A stretch of 36,795 nt of DNA from JAWXTS01 sp044433305 (GTDB lineage Bacteria > Bacteroidota > Bacteroidia > Bacteroidales > Rikenellaceae): assembly GCA_044433305.1 (NCBI GenBank), contig JAWXTS010000008.1, positions 1 to 36,795 on the forward strand. The letters run 5' to 3'. Under the pieces are notes generated by a model. That model was not told the DNA's origin and made no database searches. It saw only the letters and a list, made by a program, of their open reading frames with translations. The position numbers and the translations under genes were made by a program. The stretch's first letter is position 1, and every line of letters starts with the position of its first letter. Positions 15,156-23,962 of the stretch are shown here, in pieces.

Positions 15156-17018
15156 ATGGTTGCACCAAAAACAAAGAAGATAGAATTGCTTGCTCCGGCC
15201 AAGGACTTTGCTCATGGGCAGATGGCATTGCTTTGTGGTGCCGATGCGCTATATGTTGGTGCACCCATGTTTGGTGCTAGGGCGGGTGCTGGTGCCTCGC
15301 TAGAGGATATTACTGGGCTTTGTAGCTTGGCTCACCTCTATGGTGCTAAGGTCTATGTGGCAATGAACACGCTGCTCTATGATTCTGAATTGGATGTTGC
15401 TCGTAAGGTCGCTTGGGATGTGTATAAGGCTGGTGCTGATGCTCTTATCGTGCAGGATATGGCCTTTGTAGCTATGGACGACATGCCCGATATTGCGTTG
15501 CACTCGTCTACTCAGATGTGTAATAATGACCCACGTGTTGTTGAATTCCTGCATGGCAGTGGCTTTTCGAGAGTCATACTTGAGAGGGCCTTGTCGTTAG
15601 AGGACACGGCGGCAATATCTGCTAGTTGTGATGTTGAGATTGAGGCTTTTGTGCATGGGGCAATATGTGTCTGCAATAGCGGAAGATGCTATATGAGCCT
15701 TTCTATGGGCAGTGGGCGCAGCGGCAACAGAGGTGACTGTATGCAGTCGTGCAGGATGCCTTACCAGCTGTTGGACAGAGAGCTAAAGCCTATTAAGGGC
15801 TTTAGTGGTAAGCACCTACTTTCTATCTCGGATATGAACCGTAGTGGTGATTTGCGCGAGATGATAGACGCTGGAGTCAGCTCGTTCAAAATCGAGGGGC
15901 GATTGAAAGATATGGCCTATGTAAAGAATATAGTTAGCTATTATAGGCGCGAGCTGGACGCTATTATATCTAGCGATAATGGGCTTGAGAGGGCCTCTTG
16001 TGGGCGTTCGATGGTTGGCTTCGAGCCTAACCCACAGAAGAGCTTTGCTCGTGGGGCAACAAGTTATTTCCTGAATACGCGCAAGGGGAAGATAGCAACC
16101 TTTGACTCGCCCAAATCTTCGGGTTATTATATAGGAGAAGTGTCACATGTGGGTCGAGATTATATTGTTGTTGATGGACTGGTCGAACCGCTAGAAAATG
16201 GCGATGGCATTTGCTTCTATGATAGGCAGTCGGTGCTTTGCGGTACAAATATAAATAAGGTCGATGGTAAGCGAATCTATCCTAATAGGCTAGACGGTAT
16301 AACCTCTGGTACAAAGATATACAAGAATTTTGATAGGACTTTTAGCCTTGCTTTGGCGGGCTGTATGCCACGACGTGTTAGAGATGTCGTTGCTACTTTT
16401 AGTTTTAGTGAGCAGGAGCTATCTTTGAGCCTTGAATGTGGCGGAATGATGGTTGAATCTAGGGTGGAGAACGAATTTTCGCCTGCTAGAAATATTGAGC
16501 TTGCCGAGCGTACCATAACCACCCAGATTAAAAAGAGTAGCCACTCAGCATTCGATATAGTAGATGTCAAGATGCCCGAGCAGGGGGTGTTGCCCTTTGT
16601 TGCTGTATCTTTGCTCAATAGCCTTAGGCGTGATGCTCTAGAGTTGTTGGAGGTGAAATTATCTGAGACGAAATACGATAGAAGTCGAGGGGTCGATAAT
16701 AAACCTTGTTACCCATATAAGATAATTGCTCAGGATAATAGCATTGTAAATGAGCTTGCTAAGAACTTCTTCTTGGGGCGCGGTGTCGAGATGTTTGAGA
16801 GTCCCTTGGAGGCTAGTAAAAATTTTGATATGCAGAGGGTTATGACTTGCCGCTATTGTGTGCGCCGCGAGATTGGGGCGTGCCTAAAAGATGCAGGGGC
16901 TGCATATAACAAGGTCGTTCCGCGTAGTGAGCTTTATGTGCGCACGGGTCCCCACACCTATAAGCTGGGCTTTGATTGCAAAAAATGTGAAATGTATATA
17001 TTGAAATATGGAAAGTAA
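15156..17018 (+). CDS. Peptidase U32-family protein, likely RNA hydroxylation (RlhA/TrhP type)
   Basis: The 620-residue protein opens with KIELLAPAKDFAHGQMALLCGADALYVG, typical of the U32 barrel. It carries the family signature around EAFVHGAICVCNSGRCYMS, with further Cys in GDCMQSCRMPY. The middle part resembles the insertion domain seen in the long (about 650-residue) RlhA-like proteins. The C-terminus holds two more Cys pairs (CRYCVRRE and DCKKCEMY). Although named peptidases, characterised long and short bacterial members hydroxylate RNA: RlhA acts on a 23S cytidine and TrhP on tRNA uridine. The two downstream RNA methyltransferase genes support an RNA role. RlhA-like is the better guess on length; the target base is not proven. 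Start at 15156 chosen because of the promoter at 15124-15131. Confidence 0.85.
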   Translation: MVAPKTKKIELLAPAKDFAHGQMALLCGADALYVGAPMFGARAGAGASLEDITGLCSLAHLYGAKVYVAMNTLLYDSELDVARKVAWDVYKAGADALIVQDMAFVAMDDMPDIALHSSTQMCNNDPRVVEFLHGSGFSRVILERALSLEDTAAISASCDVEIEAFVHGAICVCNSGRCYMSLSMGSGRSGNRGDCMQSCRMPYQLLDRELKPIKGFSGKHLLSISDMNRSGDLREMIDAGVSSFKIEGRLKDMAYVKNIVSYYRRELDAIISSDNGLERASCGRSMVGFEPNPQKSFARGATSYFLNTRKGKIATFDSPKSSGYYIGEVSHVGRDYIVVDGLVEPLENGDGICFYDRQSVLCGTNINKVDGKRIYPNRLDGITSGTKIYKNFDRTFSLALAGCMPRRVRDVVATFSFSEQELSLSLECGGMMVESRVENEFSPARNIELAERTITTQIKKSSHSAFDIVDVKMPEQGVLPFVAVSLLNSLRRDALELLEVKLSETKYDRSRGVDNKPCYPYKIIAQDNSIVNELAKNFFLGRGVEMFESPLEASKNFDMQRVMTCRYCVRREIGACLKDAGAAYNKVVPRSELYVRTGPHTYKLGFDCKKCEMYILKYGK

Positions 17019-17892
17019 AATATTAACTCCACAGCAGTGGCGCGACTATGAACTTATTGATAGTGGCGATGGAGAGAAGCTAGAGCGTTTTGGACGCTTT
17101 GTTACTGCACGCCCCGAGCCGCAGGCTATATGGCCAAAGTCGCTGAGTGCAGAGCAGTGGCGCAAGATGTCTAACGCGTATTTCCGCGTAGACAAGGGCG
17201 GAGATGATAAGGGCGAATGGTTTGCCTCGCGTGAGATGCCCGAGCAATGGAACATATCCTACAAGAATACTAAAGGTCTTGACATAAAGTTCCGCCTTGG
17301 TATGACATCATTTAAGCATGTGGGAATCTTCCCCGAGCAGGCCGCAAACTGGGACTTTATCTATGAGCAGACCAAAAGGATAGGCCCTAATGCTAAGGTG
17401 TTGAATCTTTTTGCTTATACAGGTGGTGCTACCATGGCTGCCCGTGCAGGAGGTGCACAAACCACGCATGTGGATTCTATTAAGCAGGTTGTTGGCTGGG
17501 CAAAAGAAAATATGGAGCTTTCGGGCTTGGATAATATTCGCTGGATTATAGACGATGCCCTTAAATTTGTTAAGCGCGAGGTTAAGCGTGGTAGCAAGTA
17601 TAACGGTATTATCCTTGATCCGCCAGCCTATGGTCGTGGCACCAATGGCGAGCGTTGGGTCTTGGACGAGAATCTTCCAGAGATGTTGGAGCTGTGCGGT
17701 CAGCTGCTTGAGGACGAAAACTCGTTCCTTGTGCTGAACCTATATTCTATGGGGCTGTCGGCTATGTTGGCACGCACGGCAATACATTCTTTCTTTGGAA
17801 AGATTGATGGTGAGCAGTTTGGTGAGCTTTACTTTCAGGACAAGTCACAAAAATGCCTACCTCTGGGAGTGTACTATCGTTTCTGGAGATAG
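17008..17892 (+). CDS. RlmI-like class I SAM-dependent RNA methyltransferase
   Basis: The 294-residue enzyme has SAM motif I in VLNLFAYTGGATMAARAGG (about 131-149), an acidic motif II (THVDSIKQVVGWAKEN), and motif IV DPPAYGRG (about 205-212). These features are typical of the RlmI/RlmK group that methylates 23S rRNA. It lacks the N-terminal PUA domain of E. coli RlmI (396 residues) and has instead a short strand-rich N-terminus. Its start overlaps the U32 gene by 11 bases, and a TrmN6-like gene follows after 6 bases, so it is translationally coupled in an RNA-modification operon. The exact target is unknown. Confidence 0.82.
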   Translation: MESKILTPQQWRDYELIDSGDGEKLERFGRFVTARPEPQAIWPKSLSAEQWRKMSNAYFRVDKGGDDKGEWFASREMPEQWNISYKNTKGLDIKFRLGMTSFKHVGIFPEQAANWDFIYEQTKRIGPNAKVLNLFAYTGGATMAARAGGAQTTHVDSIKQVVGWAKENMELSGLDNIRWIIDDALKFVKREVKRGSKYNGIILDPPAYGRGTNGERWVLDENLPEMLELCGQLLEDENSFLVLNLYSMGLSAMLARTAIHSFFGKIDGEQFGELYFQDKSQKCLPLGVYYRFWR

Positions 17893-17898
17893 AGACCT

Positions 17899-18612
17899 AT
17901 GGCGCGAGGGAGTTTTAGATTCAAACAATTTGAGATTTGTCAGCCACGTTCGGCCATGAAGCTTTCTACCGATGCCGTTATCTTGGGCGCGTGGTGTTGC
18001 TTTGATGGCCACACGAGAGTGCTTGATGTAGGTACAGGCACAGGTATCTTGTCGCTTATGTGTGCCCAGAGGAGTGAGGCTAGCATAATTGCCATAGAGC
18101 CTGATAAGGATAGCTATCAAGATGCTTTGGAGAATTTTGAGTGTAGCCCTTGGGGTGAGCGAATCGAGGGCTTGAATCTCAGTCTAGAAGATTTTTGTGC
18201 AACAACCCCTGCGCGTTTTAGTCATATAATCAGCAACCCTCCATACTTCAGCTCGTCGCTTAAGTGTGCGGACAAGGCTCGTTCGTCGGCTCGACATAAT
18301 GACTCGTTGCCCTTTGAGCAGCTTGTCGAACTATCATCCAGATTGCTAGAGGATGCAGGGCGTTTGTCGGTTATTATCCCGGCCTCAGAGCAGAATAGGT
18401 TTATGGAGTGTGCATTAAAATATTTTAGCCTAGAGCGATTTTGTAATGTTTTTTCCAAACCCTCGACCAGCCCTAAACGGGTTCTGCTGAGCTTTGGTCG
18501 TGGTGATAAATCACAATTAAAATCAGAAAATCTCGTTATAGAAACAGAGACTAGTGGCGAGTATAGCGATGAATTTATTGAACTTACACGCGATTTTTAC
18601 CTTAAATTTTAG
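17899..18612 (+). CDS. trmN6: tRNA1(Val) (adenine(37)-N6)-methyltransferase
   Basis: The 237-residue enzyme begins with FRFKQFEICQPRSAMKLSTDAVILGAW, the hallmark start of the YfiC/TrmN6 family. It has SAM motif I in VLDVGTGTGILSLM and the catalytic ISNPPYF loop (about 112-118) for adenine N6 methylation. The family modifies A37 of the valine tRNA with a UAC anticodon, and a gene for that tRNA with A at position 37 lies at 10251-10325. It is the last gene of a run with the U32 and RlmI-like genes. Confidence 0.87.
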   Translation: MARGSFRFKQFEICQPRSAMKLSTDAVILGAWCCFDGHTRVLDVGTGTGILSLMCAQRSEASIIAIEPDKDSYQDALENFECSPWGERIEGLNLSLEDFCATTPARFSHIISNPPYFSSSLKCADKARSSARHNDSLPFEQLVELSSRLLEDAGRLSVIIPASEQNRFMECALKYFSLERFCNVFSKPSTSPKRVLLSFGRGDKSQLKSENLVIETETSGEYSDEFIELTRDFYLKF

Positions 18613-18617
18613 AATGT

Positions 18618-18649
18618 TTTGTATAATCTAACAAAAAAATGTAGCTTTG
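18618..18649 (+). promoter_or_regulatory. Promoter of the DUF4831 gene
   Basis: TTTG (18618-18621) and TAGCTTTG (18642-18649) are separated by exactly 20 bases, a full match to the Bacteroidota primary-sigma consensus, 31 bases before the start codon. Confidence 0.75.
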
Positions 18650-18680
18650 TGGTAGATGCAAAATAAATAAGAACTAAAGC

Positions 18681-19694
18681 ATGAAAAAATTATTGATTAT
18701 ATCTGCGGCGGTGCTAATGAGCACGGCAGCAATGGCACAGACAGTGCGCTCATATAGAAGCACAGCCACCGATGCTAACGGCTTGGTTTACACCTTGCCA
18801 CGCACAAGTTTGGTTGTTAATGTAATTACTCAGCGCGAGAGTGTGCGCAAGGGTCCTTATGCACGTTTCGCTCAGAAGTACTTCGGAACGCTAGCTCCAC
18901 TTGCAGACAAAGATGTTTATAGCATTGTCGATGCACAGATTAAGGCTTTTGAGGAGGCAGATCCTTCTCAGGTCTATGTGCTTGCCAATAGCGAGAAAAG
19001 CCCAGTAGATTTGTACCGTGGCTCTTCTGAGGGTGTTATTGCTCTAGGCCTAGATGGTCAAGGTTCGGCACCAGATCTATTCGCTGCAAAAGATTGTGAC
19101 AACAAGTGCTATGAATCTACATATAGTGAGCAAGATACAAGCTTTATGAGTGTGCCTATCTCTAGAACAGAAGTCATCCAAAGTTCTATTGAGGAGCAGG
19201 CAGCAGCAGCGGCAGCGGCACTATTTAGCCTACGTCGTCGCCGTATCGAGCTTATCACGGGCGATCAAGGCGAGTATGTCTTTGGCGCAGGATTGGGCGA
19301 TGCTCTGAAAGAAATCGACCGCCTAGAGAAAGAATATATTGCTCTATTCTTTGGCAAGACATTCACTAAGACCATAGTTAATAGCTATAATGTTATTCCT
19401 GAGGCAGGCAAGAACACTATTATTGTATGCCGTTTCTCTGAGACTGTCGGAGCAATGCCTACGAGCGATTTGTCTGGTACTCCTATCGTTCTTGAGCTTA
19501 CACCAGAGAACAAAGCCAAGTCGTCTGTTCTTCCTCTTACGGGAGCCAAAGATGATAGAGATAAGGTTTATGTACGTGTTGCTGATGTTGTGTCATGCCG
19601 CTTGGTAGACTCTAACAAAACCATTGTTCAAGAGCGTGTGCCTATCTTCCAGTTTGGTCAGGTTATTCAAGCTCCTATGAGTGCAGTGAAATAA
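18681..19694 (+). CDS. DUF4831-family secreted protein
   Basis: The 337-residue product has a signal peptide (MKKLLIISAAVLMSTAAMAQ) and matches my memory of DUF4831 proteins, which are largely confined to Bacteroidota. Recognisable parts are GLVYTLPRTSLVVNV, the RKGPYARFAQKYFG segment and, in the middle, an Ala-run followed by LFSLRRRRIELITGDQGEYVFG. Its function is unknown. The periplasm or outer membrane is the likely site. A HEAT-repeat gene starts 1 base after its stop, so the two are probably cotranscribed. Confidence 0.8.
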   Translation: MKKLLIISAAVLMSTAAMAQTVRSYRSTATDANGLVYTLPRTSLVVNVITQRESVRKGPYARFAQKYFGTLAPLADKDVYSIVDAQIKAFEEADPSQVYVLANSEKSPVDLYRGSSEGVIALGLDGQGSAPDLFAAKDCDNKCYESTYSEQDTSFMSVPISRTEVIQSSIEEQAAAAAAALFSLRRRRIELITGDQGEYVFGAGLGDALKEIDRLEKEYIALFFGKTFTKTIVNSYNVIPEAGKNTIIVCRFSETVGAMPTSDLSGTPIVLELTPENKAKSSVLPLTGAKDDRDKVYVRVADVVSCRLVDSNKTIVQERVPIFQFGQVIQAPMSAVK

Positions 19695-19695
19695 C

Positions 19696-20394
19696 ATGGA
19701 AGAGAGAATCGAAGATATAGATATTCTAAGAAGGCGGCTTGCGAGCCGCCTTCGTGTTGAGATGAATGGGGCAGTGTCGGCATCTATGCGTAATGCAGGA
19801 GTCGATTATAAACTTAACTATGGAGTTTCTATCCCAACGATAAAGGATGTGGCAGCAGATTATAGTGGCAATATGGCCTTGGCCCTAAGGCTTTATGAAT
19901 CTGATGTGCGCGAGCTACGTCTATCGGCTATATATATTGCATCCCCCGAGGATATTACTGAGGCCATCATAGAGCAGTGGAAGAGTGGGGTTGTAAATAC
20001 TGAGGTGGCAGAGCAGCTATCGCTGAATATAATCTCTAGGCTGAGCTTTGGCTTTGCTGTTGGTTGGGCGTGGATGGCCAGTAGTGATAAGTATATAAGC
20101 TATGCAGGTATGATGTCGCTAGGGGCGCGACTAAGGTTGCTCAAACGAAGCGGTGGCGAGTTGACGGCCATAGAGCTGGGACAACTATTCTCTATTATAG
20201 ACTTGGCTATTGAGAAGGCCAAGGATGGAGGGCTGTGGTGGCATGGTGCGCTAGCTATGCTATCGGCAGTATGTAACTTTGACAGTATGTATGCTGAGCA
20301 GATGAAAACACGATATGACCAGCTCAAGTCTAGTGGTGTGCAGTGGTGGAAGAACCTAGCCTTGGAGCTAGAGTGGCAGCACGAGTATCAGTAG
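19696..20394 (+). CDS. AlkD-like HEAT-repeat protein (DNA alkylation repair family)
   Basis: The 232-residue protein is all-helical. It contains NYGVSIPTIKDVAADYSGNM followed by LALRLYESDVRELRLSAIYIAS, which is how AlkD-type DNA glycosylase HEAT repeats read. AlkD removes bulky or charged N3/N7-alkylated bases without base flipping. The Trp/Asp/Arg set of true AlkD could not be aligned confidently, so glycosylase activity is uncertain and a structural HEAT role is possible. A 10-base-pair hairpin lies at 19730-19753 inside codons 12-20. An in-frame ATG at 19762 just after it is an alternative start that would give 210 residues. Confidence 0.65.
   Translation: MEERIEDIDILRRRLASRLRVEMNGAVSASMRNAGVDYKLNYGVSIPTIKDVAADYSGNMALALRLYESDVRELRLSAIYIASPEDITEAIIEQWKSGVVNTEVAEQLSLNIISRLSFGFAVGWAWMASSDKYISYAGMMSLGARLRLLKRSGGELTAIELGQLFSIIDLAIEKAKDGGLWWHGALAMLSAVCNFDSMYAEQMKTRYDQLKSSGVQWWKNLALELEWQHEYQ
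19730..19753 (+). repeat. Perfect GC-rich inverted repeat at the 5' end of the AlkD-like gene
   Basis: The arms 19730-19739 and 19744-19753 are exact reverse complements with a 4-base loop. No T run follows, so it is not an ordinary terminator. It lies either within the first codons or directly upstream of the alternative start at 19762. Confidence 0.6.
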
Positions 20395-20411
20395 CATAAA
20401 TCTTGATATTG

Positions 20412-20444
20412 GCCCCAAGAGAGTGGAATAAACTTTCTTGGGGC
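20412..20444 (+). terminator. Intrinsic terminator of the DUF4831/AlkD-like operon
   Basis: A 12-base-pair stem (20412-20423 with 20433-20444, one G-T pair) with a 9-base loop is followed by a moderately T-rich stretch. It lies 17 bases past the AlkD-like stop codon. It falls inside the 5' extension of the next open frame, which supports a later start for that gene. Confidence 0.7.
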
Positions 20445-20510
20445 TATTTCTTTGAAAATACTTTGTGCACGATTATTGAATACAACCAAATGCTCAATAA
20501 TATGCATTGT

Positions 20511-21752
20511 ATGGTACTTGATAAAACATTTGTGGTGCTGGGGCTAAGGCCTTGGAATCAAAATAATCCTAGTGAGATAGAGATTCTAGCTCGAAATATA
20601 GCGCAAGAAAATAGAGTCCTTTATGTAAACCCTCCCTTGGATTGTGCCGATTTGATAGATTTATCAAGTAGGGAACAGCTCTTTAGTAGCCCTTGTAATC
20701 AGTGCGAACACAAGGCTATTCGTTGTGTTTCAAATCAGTTGTGGGTTCTTGATGCGCCTATCATCCTAACACAACTTATGGGCTATCTGCCCGATAAGGC
20801 TTTTGATTTTGTTAACCGCTGCAATAATCGTCGTTTGGCCAAGGCTATTCTGTGGGCCTCGCGTAGCCTTGGCCTGCATCCTCAATGGTTGATTAATGCC
20901 TCTTGTATGTTTAGCGGCTACTATTTGCCAGATATGCTAGGTGTCGATTACTCCGTATATATGCGTGTTGAGCAGGTTGAGAGGGACAGCGTCTCGCTTG
21001 TAGAACATAGTGAGCGTTTGGAGATGCAGCTGGCAAGCAGGTATGATGCTGTGGTGGCGTGTTCTGAGCTACTGTGTGGGTGCTTCAGGAGTATTAATTG
21101 CAACACGTTTAATATAGGACATGGCTTCGATTTAGAGAATTGTAGCATAGGTTCTCAGCGCGAGATACCTCAAGGTATGGATAAGATAGTAAAACCCATT
21201 GTCGGATTCGTAGGTGATATTTATGAGCCTTCGTTCTCGATGTCGCTAATAAAATATGTGGCCCTGATGCTCCCCGAGGTGGCTGTGCTTTTGGTCGATA
21301 CATCTGCTGATGCTCATACGCATAAGAGCTTTTCGTTGTTCGATAATATCCATGTTGTACGCTGCGAACACCATGCAGCCCACTACATATCCTTGATGGA
21401 TATATTTATCAATCCCCAGAACAAGGAGCAGGCCTCAAGCAGCTATTATCCACAGAATGTTATGCGAGCACTGGCACTAGGTAAGATTGTTGTTTCGACA
21501 TCTACACGAGCCATAGAGTGCTTGCGTTATAATACTCTTATAGCAGATGGCTTTAGGCAGTTTGTAGAATATGTTGAACTGGCACTAGGATATGCCTCTA
21601 ATAGTGAGCTTGTAAAGCGGCTGAGTGAGTTTGCTTCGTTGCATTCGTGGGAGATGGTTTGCCAGCGTTTCTATGGTGTTGTTGATTTGCTGGGACAGCA
21701 GGAATATAAAGATGAAACGTTAAAATGTGAGCTTGAGGGTGTGCCATCCTAA
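20511..21752 (+). CDS. GT-B-fold glycosyltransferase-like protein
   Basis: The 413-residue protein reads like the GT1/GT4-like glycosyltransferases that begin VVLGLRPWN and contain RVLYVNPPLD (the TuaH-like group). The N-terminal half ends with YDAVVACSELL and HGFDLENC. The C-terminal half begins with PIVGFVGDIYEP and holds the sugar-nucleotide region around IFINPQNKEQASSSYYPQNVMRALALGK. It probably adds sugar to a surface polysaccharide or glycan; donor and acceptor are unknown. No other polysaccharide genes are adjacent. The frame is open from 20403, but a terminator at 20412-20444 makes the Met at 20511 the best start; Met codons at 20490 and 20502 are alternatives. Confidence 0.72.
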   Translation: MVLDKTFVVLGLRPWNQNNPSEIEILARNIAQENRVLYVNPPLDCADLIDLSSREQLFSSPCNQCEHKAIRCVSNQLWVLDAPIILTQLMGYLPDKAFDFVNRCNNRRLAKAILWASRSLGLHPQWLINASCMFSGYYLPDMLGVDYSVYMRVEQVERDSVSLVEHSERLEMQLASRYDAVVACSELLCGCFRSINCNTFNIGHGFDLENCSIGSQREIPQGMDKIVKPIVGFVGDIYEPSFSMSLIKYVALMLPEVAVLLVDTSADAHTHKSFSLFDNIHVVRCEHHAAHYISLMDIFINPQNKEQASSSYYPQNVMRALALGKIVVSTSTRAIECLRYNTLIADGFRQFVEYVELALGYASNSELVKRLSEFASLHSWEMVCQRFYGVVDLLGQQEYKDETLKCELEGVPS

Positions 21753-21790
21753 TAAAAATTATTAACTTTACGCCATAAACTTTTTTGGAT

Positions 21791-23962
21791 ATGGTGGCAC
21801 TCGAACAAAAATATTATCAGCATTTTCTGGATTATGCTCGCAGCTACTTCAGCGAGGGTAGTTACTCTATCGTCTATAATGTCTTGGAGCAGGCTAGTGA
21901 GGCTCTAGAACCTTATACGCGCTATGATGGTAGTCCTATGATTACTCACTCCATAGAGATGGCTATGATAGTAATGCGCGAGATAGGTCTTGGACGTAAC
22001 TCTGTTGTGTCTACCTTGCTGCATGATGTTGTACGTCTAGGGATACTGAGCATAGATCAGGCAGGTGAGAAATATGGCCGCAACTGTACGGTTATTCTTC
22101 GAGGTCTGTGTAATATCTCTGAGGTAGACCCTAAGATGTCTGAAAACCAAAAAGAGAACTTCAAGGAACTTATTGTCAGCTACTCTACCGATCCGCGAGT
22201 GATATTGATAAAGTTGGCCGATAGGCTTGAGGTTATGCGCAAGCTTAGCATATTCCCTGCCGACAAGCAACGCAAGAAATCATGGGAAAGTCTTAACCTC
22301 TATTCTCAGATTGCACATAAGTTGGGGTTGTACTCTATAAAGAGTGAACTAGAGGATATCTCGTTGAGGTTTCTCGAGCCAAAGGATTATGAGCATATAC
22401 GCCGCCGCTTGGACGATAGCGAGAAGGAACGTGCCAAATTCATTGCCGAGTTCATAAAACCTATCGATGAGAAGCTTATAAAACAAGGGGTTACCTACCA
22501 TATAAAAAGCCGTAGCAAGAGCATCTACTCTATATGGCGCAAGATGAAAAAGGGAAACCTTACCATAGACGAAATCTATGATTTGTTTGCCATACGTATT
22601 ATTATTGATTGCCCTCTAGAGCAAGAAAAACCTCTATGCTGGAATGTCTACTCCATAGTTACAGATTTCTATATTCCTAACCCTGAGCGCATGAGGGACT
22701 GGATTTCGATACCTAAATCCAACGGCTACGAGTCGTTGCATACTACCGTTGTTACCAAACAAGGTCACTGGGTCGAGATACAGATACGCACCGAGCGCAT
22801 GGACGAAGTTGCCGAGCGCGGTGTTGCAGCCCACTGGCGATACAAGGGCGTTGAGAACGGAGGTCTTGGTAGTGACGACTGGTTGTCAAAGCTACGCTCT
22901 ATTATCGAGACATCAGAGTCTCAGAGTTCTATCGCCGAGCGTTTCGATACTAAGATGTCCACCAGCGAGGTGTTTGTATTTACGCCTAATGGTGATATAC
23001 GTAAACTATCTAAGGGAGCCACGATTCTCGATTTTGCTTTCGACATACATACGGGCTTGGGTTCTATGTGCACGGGAGGTAAGATTAGAGGTCGCATTGT
23101 CCCTATGAAAGAGCCACTTAAAAATGGCGATATAGTAGAGATTATAACCTCAAAGAACCAGAAGCCTAAGGCCGATTGGTTGAACTTTGCTGTTACTAGC
23201 AAGGCGCGAGGCAAGATTAAGTCTTATATCCGTGAGGAGCAGGCCAAGGCTGCCAACCTTGGTCGCGAGGAGCTAGAGCGCAAGATGAAGAACTGGAAGA
23301 TGCCTCAGGCCTTGGATGATGCTGTTACGCTCTTGTGTAAACACTATAAGTTCAAGACAGGAACCGAGCTGTACTATAATATCGTAACCGAGAAGATAAA
23401 CTTTGCAGAGATAAAGGAACTGCTTCTGGCTGACATGAACCACGAGGGCGAGGAGGTTATAATCCCACCTAAGCGCAAGACTCCAGTTCACGAAGCCAAA
23501 GAAGATAATAGCGATGCCCTTATCATAGACCGTGCTTTGCGTAATATAGACTATAAGCTGGCTAAGTGCTGCAACCCAATATACGGAGACAAGGTATTTG
23601 GTTTTACCACCGTGTCTTCGGGAATCACCATACACCGCAACGACTGCCCTAATGCTATGCGCCTTAAGGAACGCTACCCTTACCGTGTGCTTCCTGCGTG
23701 CTGGCATGACGAGGCCTCGAACAAGGGAGCCTTCCTTGCTACCATACATATACAGGCTGAAGATTCGGTGGGCTTTGTGAATCAGGTTACCGAGGTGCTT
23801 ACAAAAACGTTGAAGATTACCATGCGCTCTATGAGTTTTAATTCTGTTGGAGGGGTTGTTAATGGTAGCGTTAATATAGAGGTTACGGGAGCACCTGTTG
23901 TTGATACGGCGATATACAACCTATTGAGGATTAAGGGTATGCAAAAAGTTTATAGAGAATAA
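21791..23962 (+). CDS. Long RSH protein, RelA-type (p)ppGpp synthetase
   Basis: The 723-residue protein has an HD hydrolase-fold domain (about 25-180), a synthetase domain (about 230-350), TGS (about 395-455) and a C-terminal ACT domain (about 650-723). The synthetase site looks intact: GYESLHTTV (312-320) and EIQIRT (329-334). Compared with characterised Rel enzymes, the hydrolase keeps His53 and His78-Asp79, but the Glu-Asp pair after HD is Arg82-Leu83 and the usual Asn148 is Val. ppGpp hydrolysis is therefore probably lost, making it a stringent-response synthetase. The loop before the synthetase site is RMRD, closer to the RxKD of Rel/SpoT than the ExDD of RelA. A TTG at 21785 could extend it by two residues. 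The stop overlaps the next start by one base. Confidence 0.93.
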   Translation: MVALEQKYYQHFLDYARSYFSEGSYSIVYNVLEQASEALEPYTRYDGSPMITHSIEMAMIVMREIGLGRNSVVSTLLHDVVRLGILSIDQAGEKYGRNCTVILRGLCNISEVDPKMSENQKENFKELIVSYSTDPRVILIKLADRLEVMRKLSIFPADKQRKKSWESLNLYSQIAHKLGLYSIKSELEDISLRFLEPKDYEHIRRRLDDSEKERAKFIAEFIKPIDEKLIKQGVTYHIKSRSKSIYSIWRKMKKGNLTIDEIYDLFAIRIIIDCPLEQEKPLCWNVYSIVTDFYIPNPERMRDWISIPKSNGYESLHTTVVTKQGHWVEIQIRTERMDEVAERGVAAHWRYKGVENGGLGSDDWLSKLRSIIETSESQSSIAERFDTKMSTSEVFVFTPNGDIRKLSKGATILDFAFDIHTGLGSMCTGGKIRGRIVPMKEPLKNGDIVEIITSKNQKPKADWLNFAVTSKARGKIKSYIREEQAKAANLGREELERKMKNWKMPQALDDAVTLLCKHYKFKTGTELYYNIVTEKINFAEIKELLLADMNHEGEEVIIPPKRKTPVHEAKEDNSDALIIDRALRNIDYKLAKCCNPIYGDKVFGFTTVSSGITIHRNDCPNAMRLKERYPYRVLPACWHDEASNKGAFLATIHIQAEDSVGFVNQVTEVLTKTLKITMRSMSFNSVGGVVNGSVNIEVTGAPVVDTAIYNLLRIKGMQKVYRE

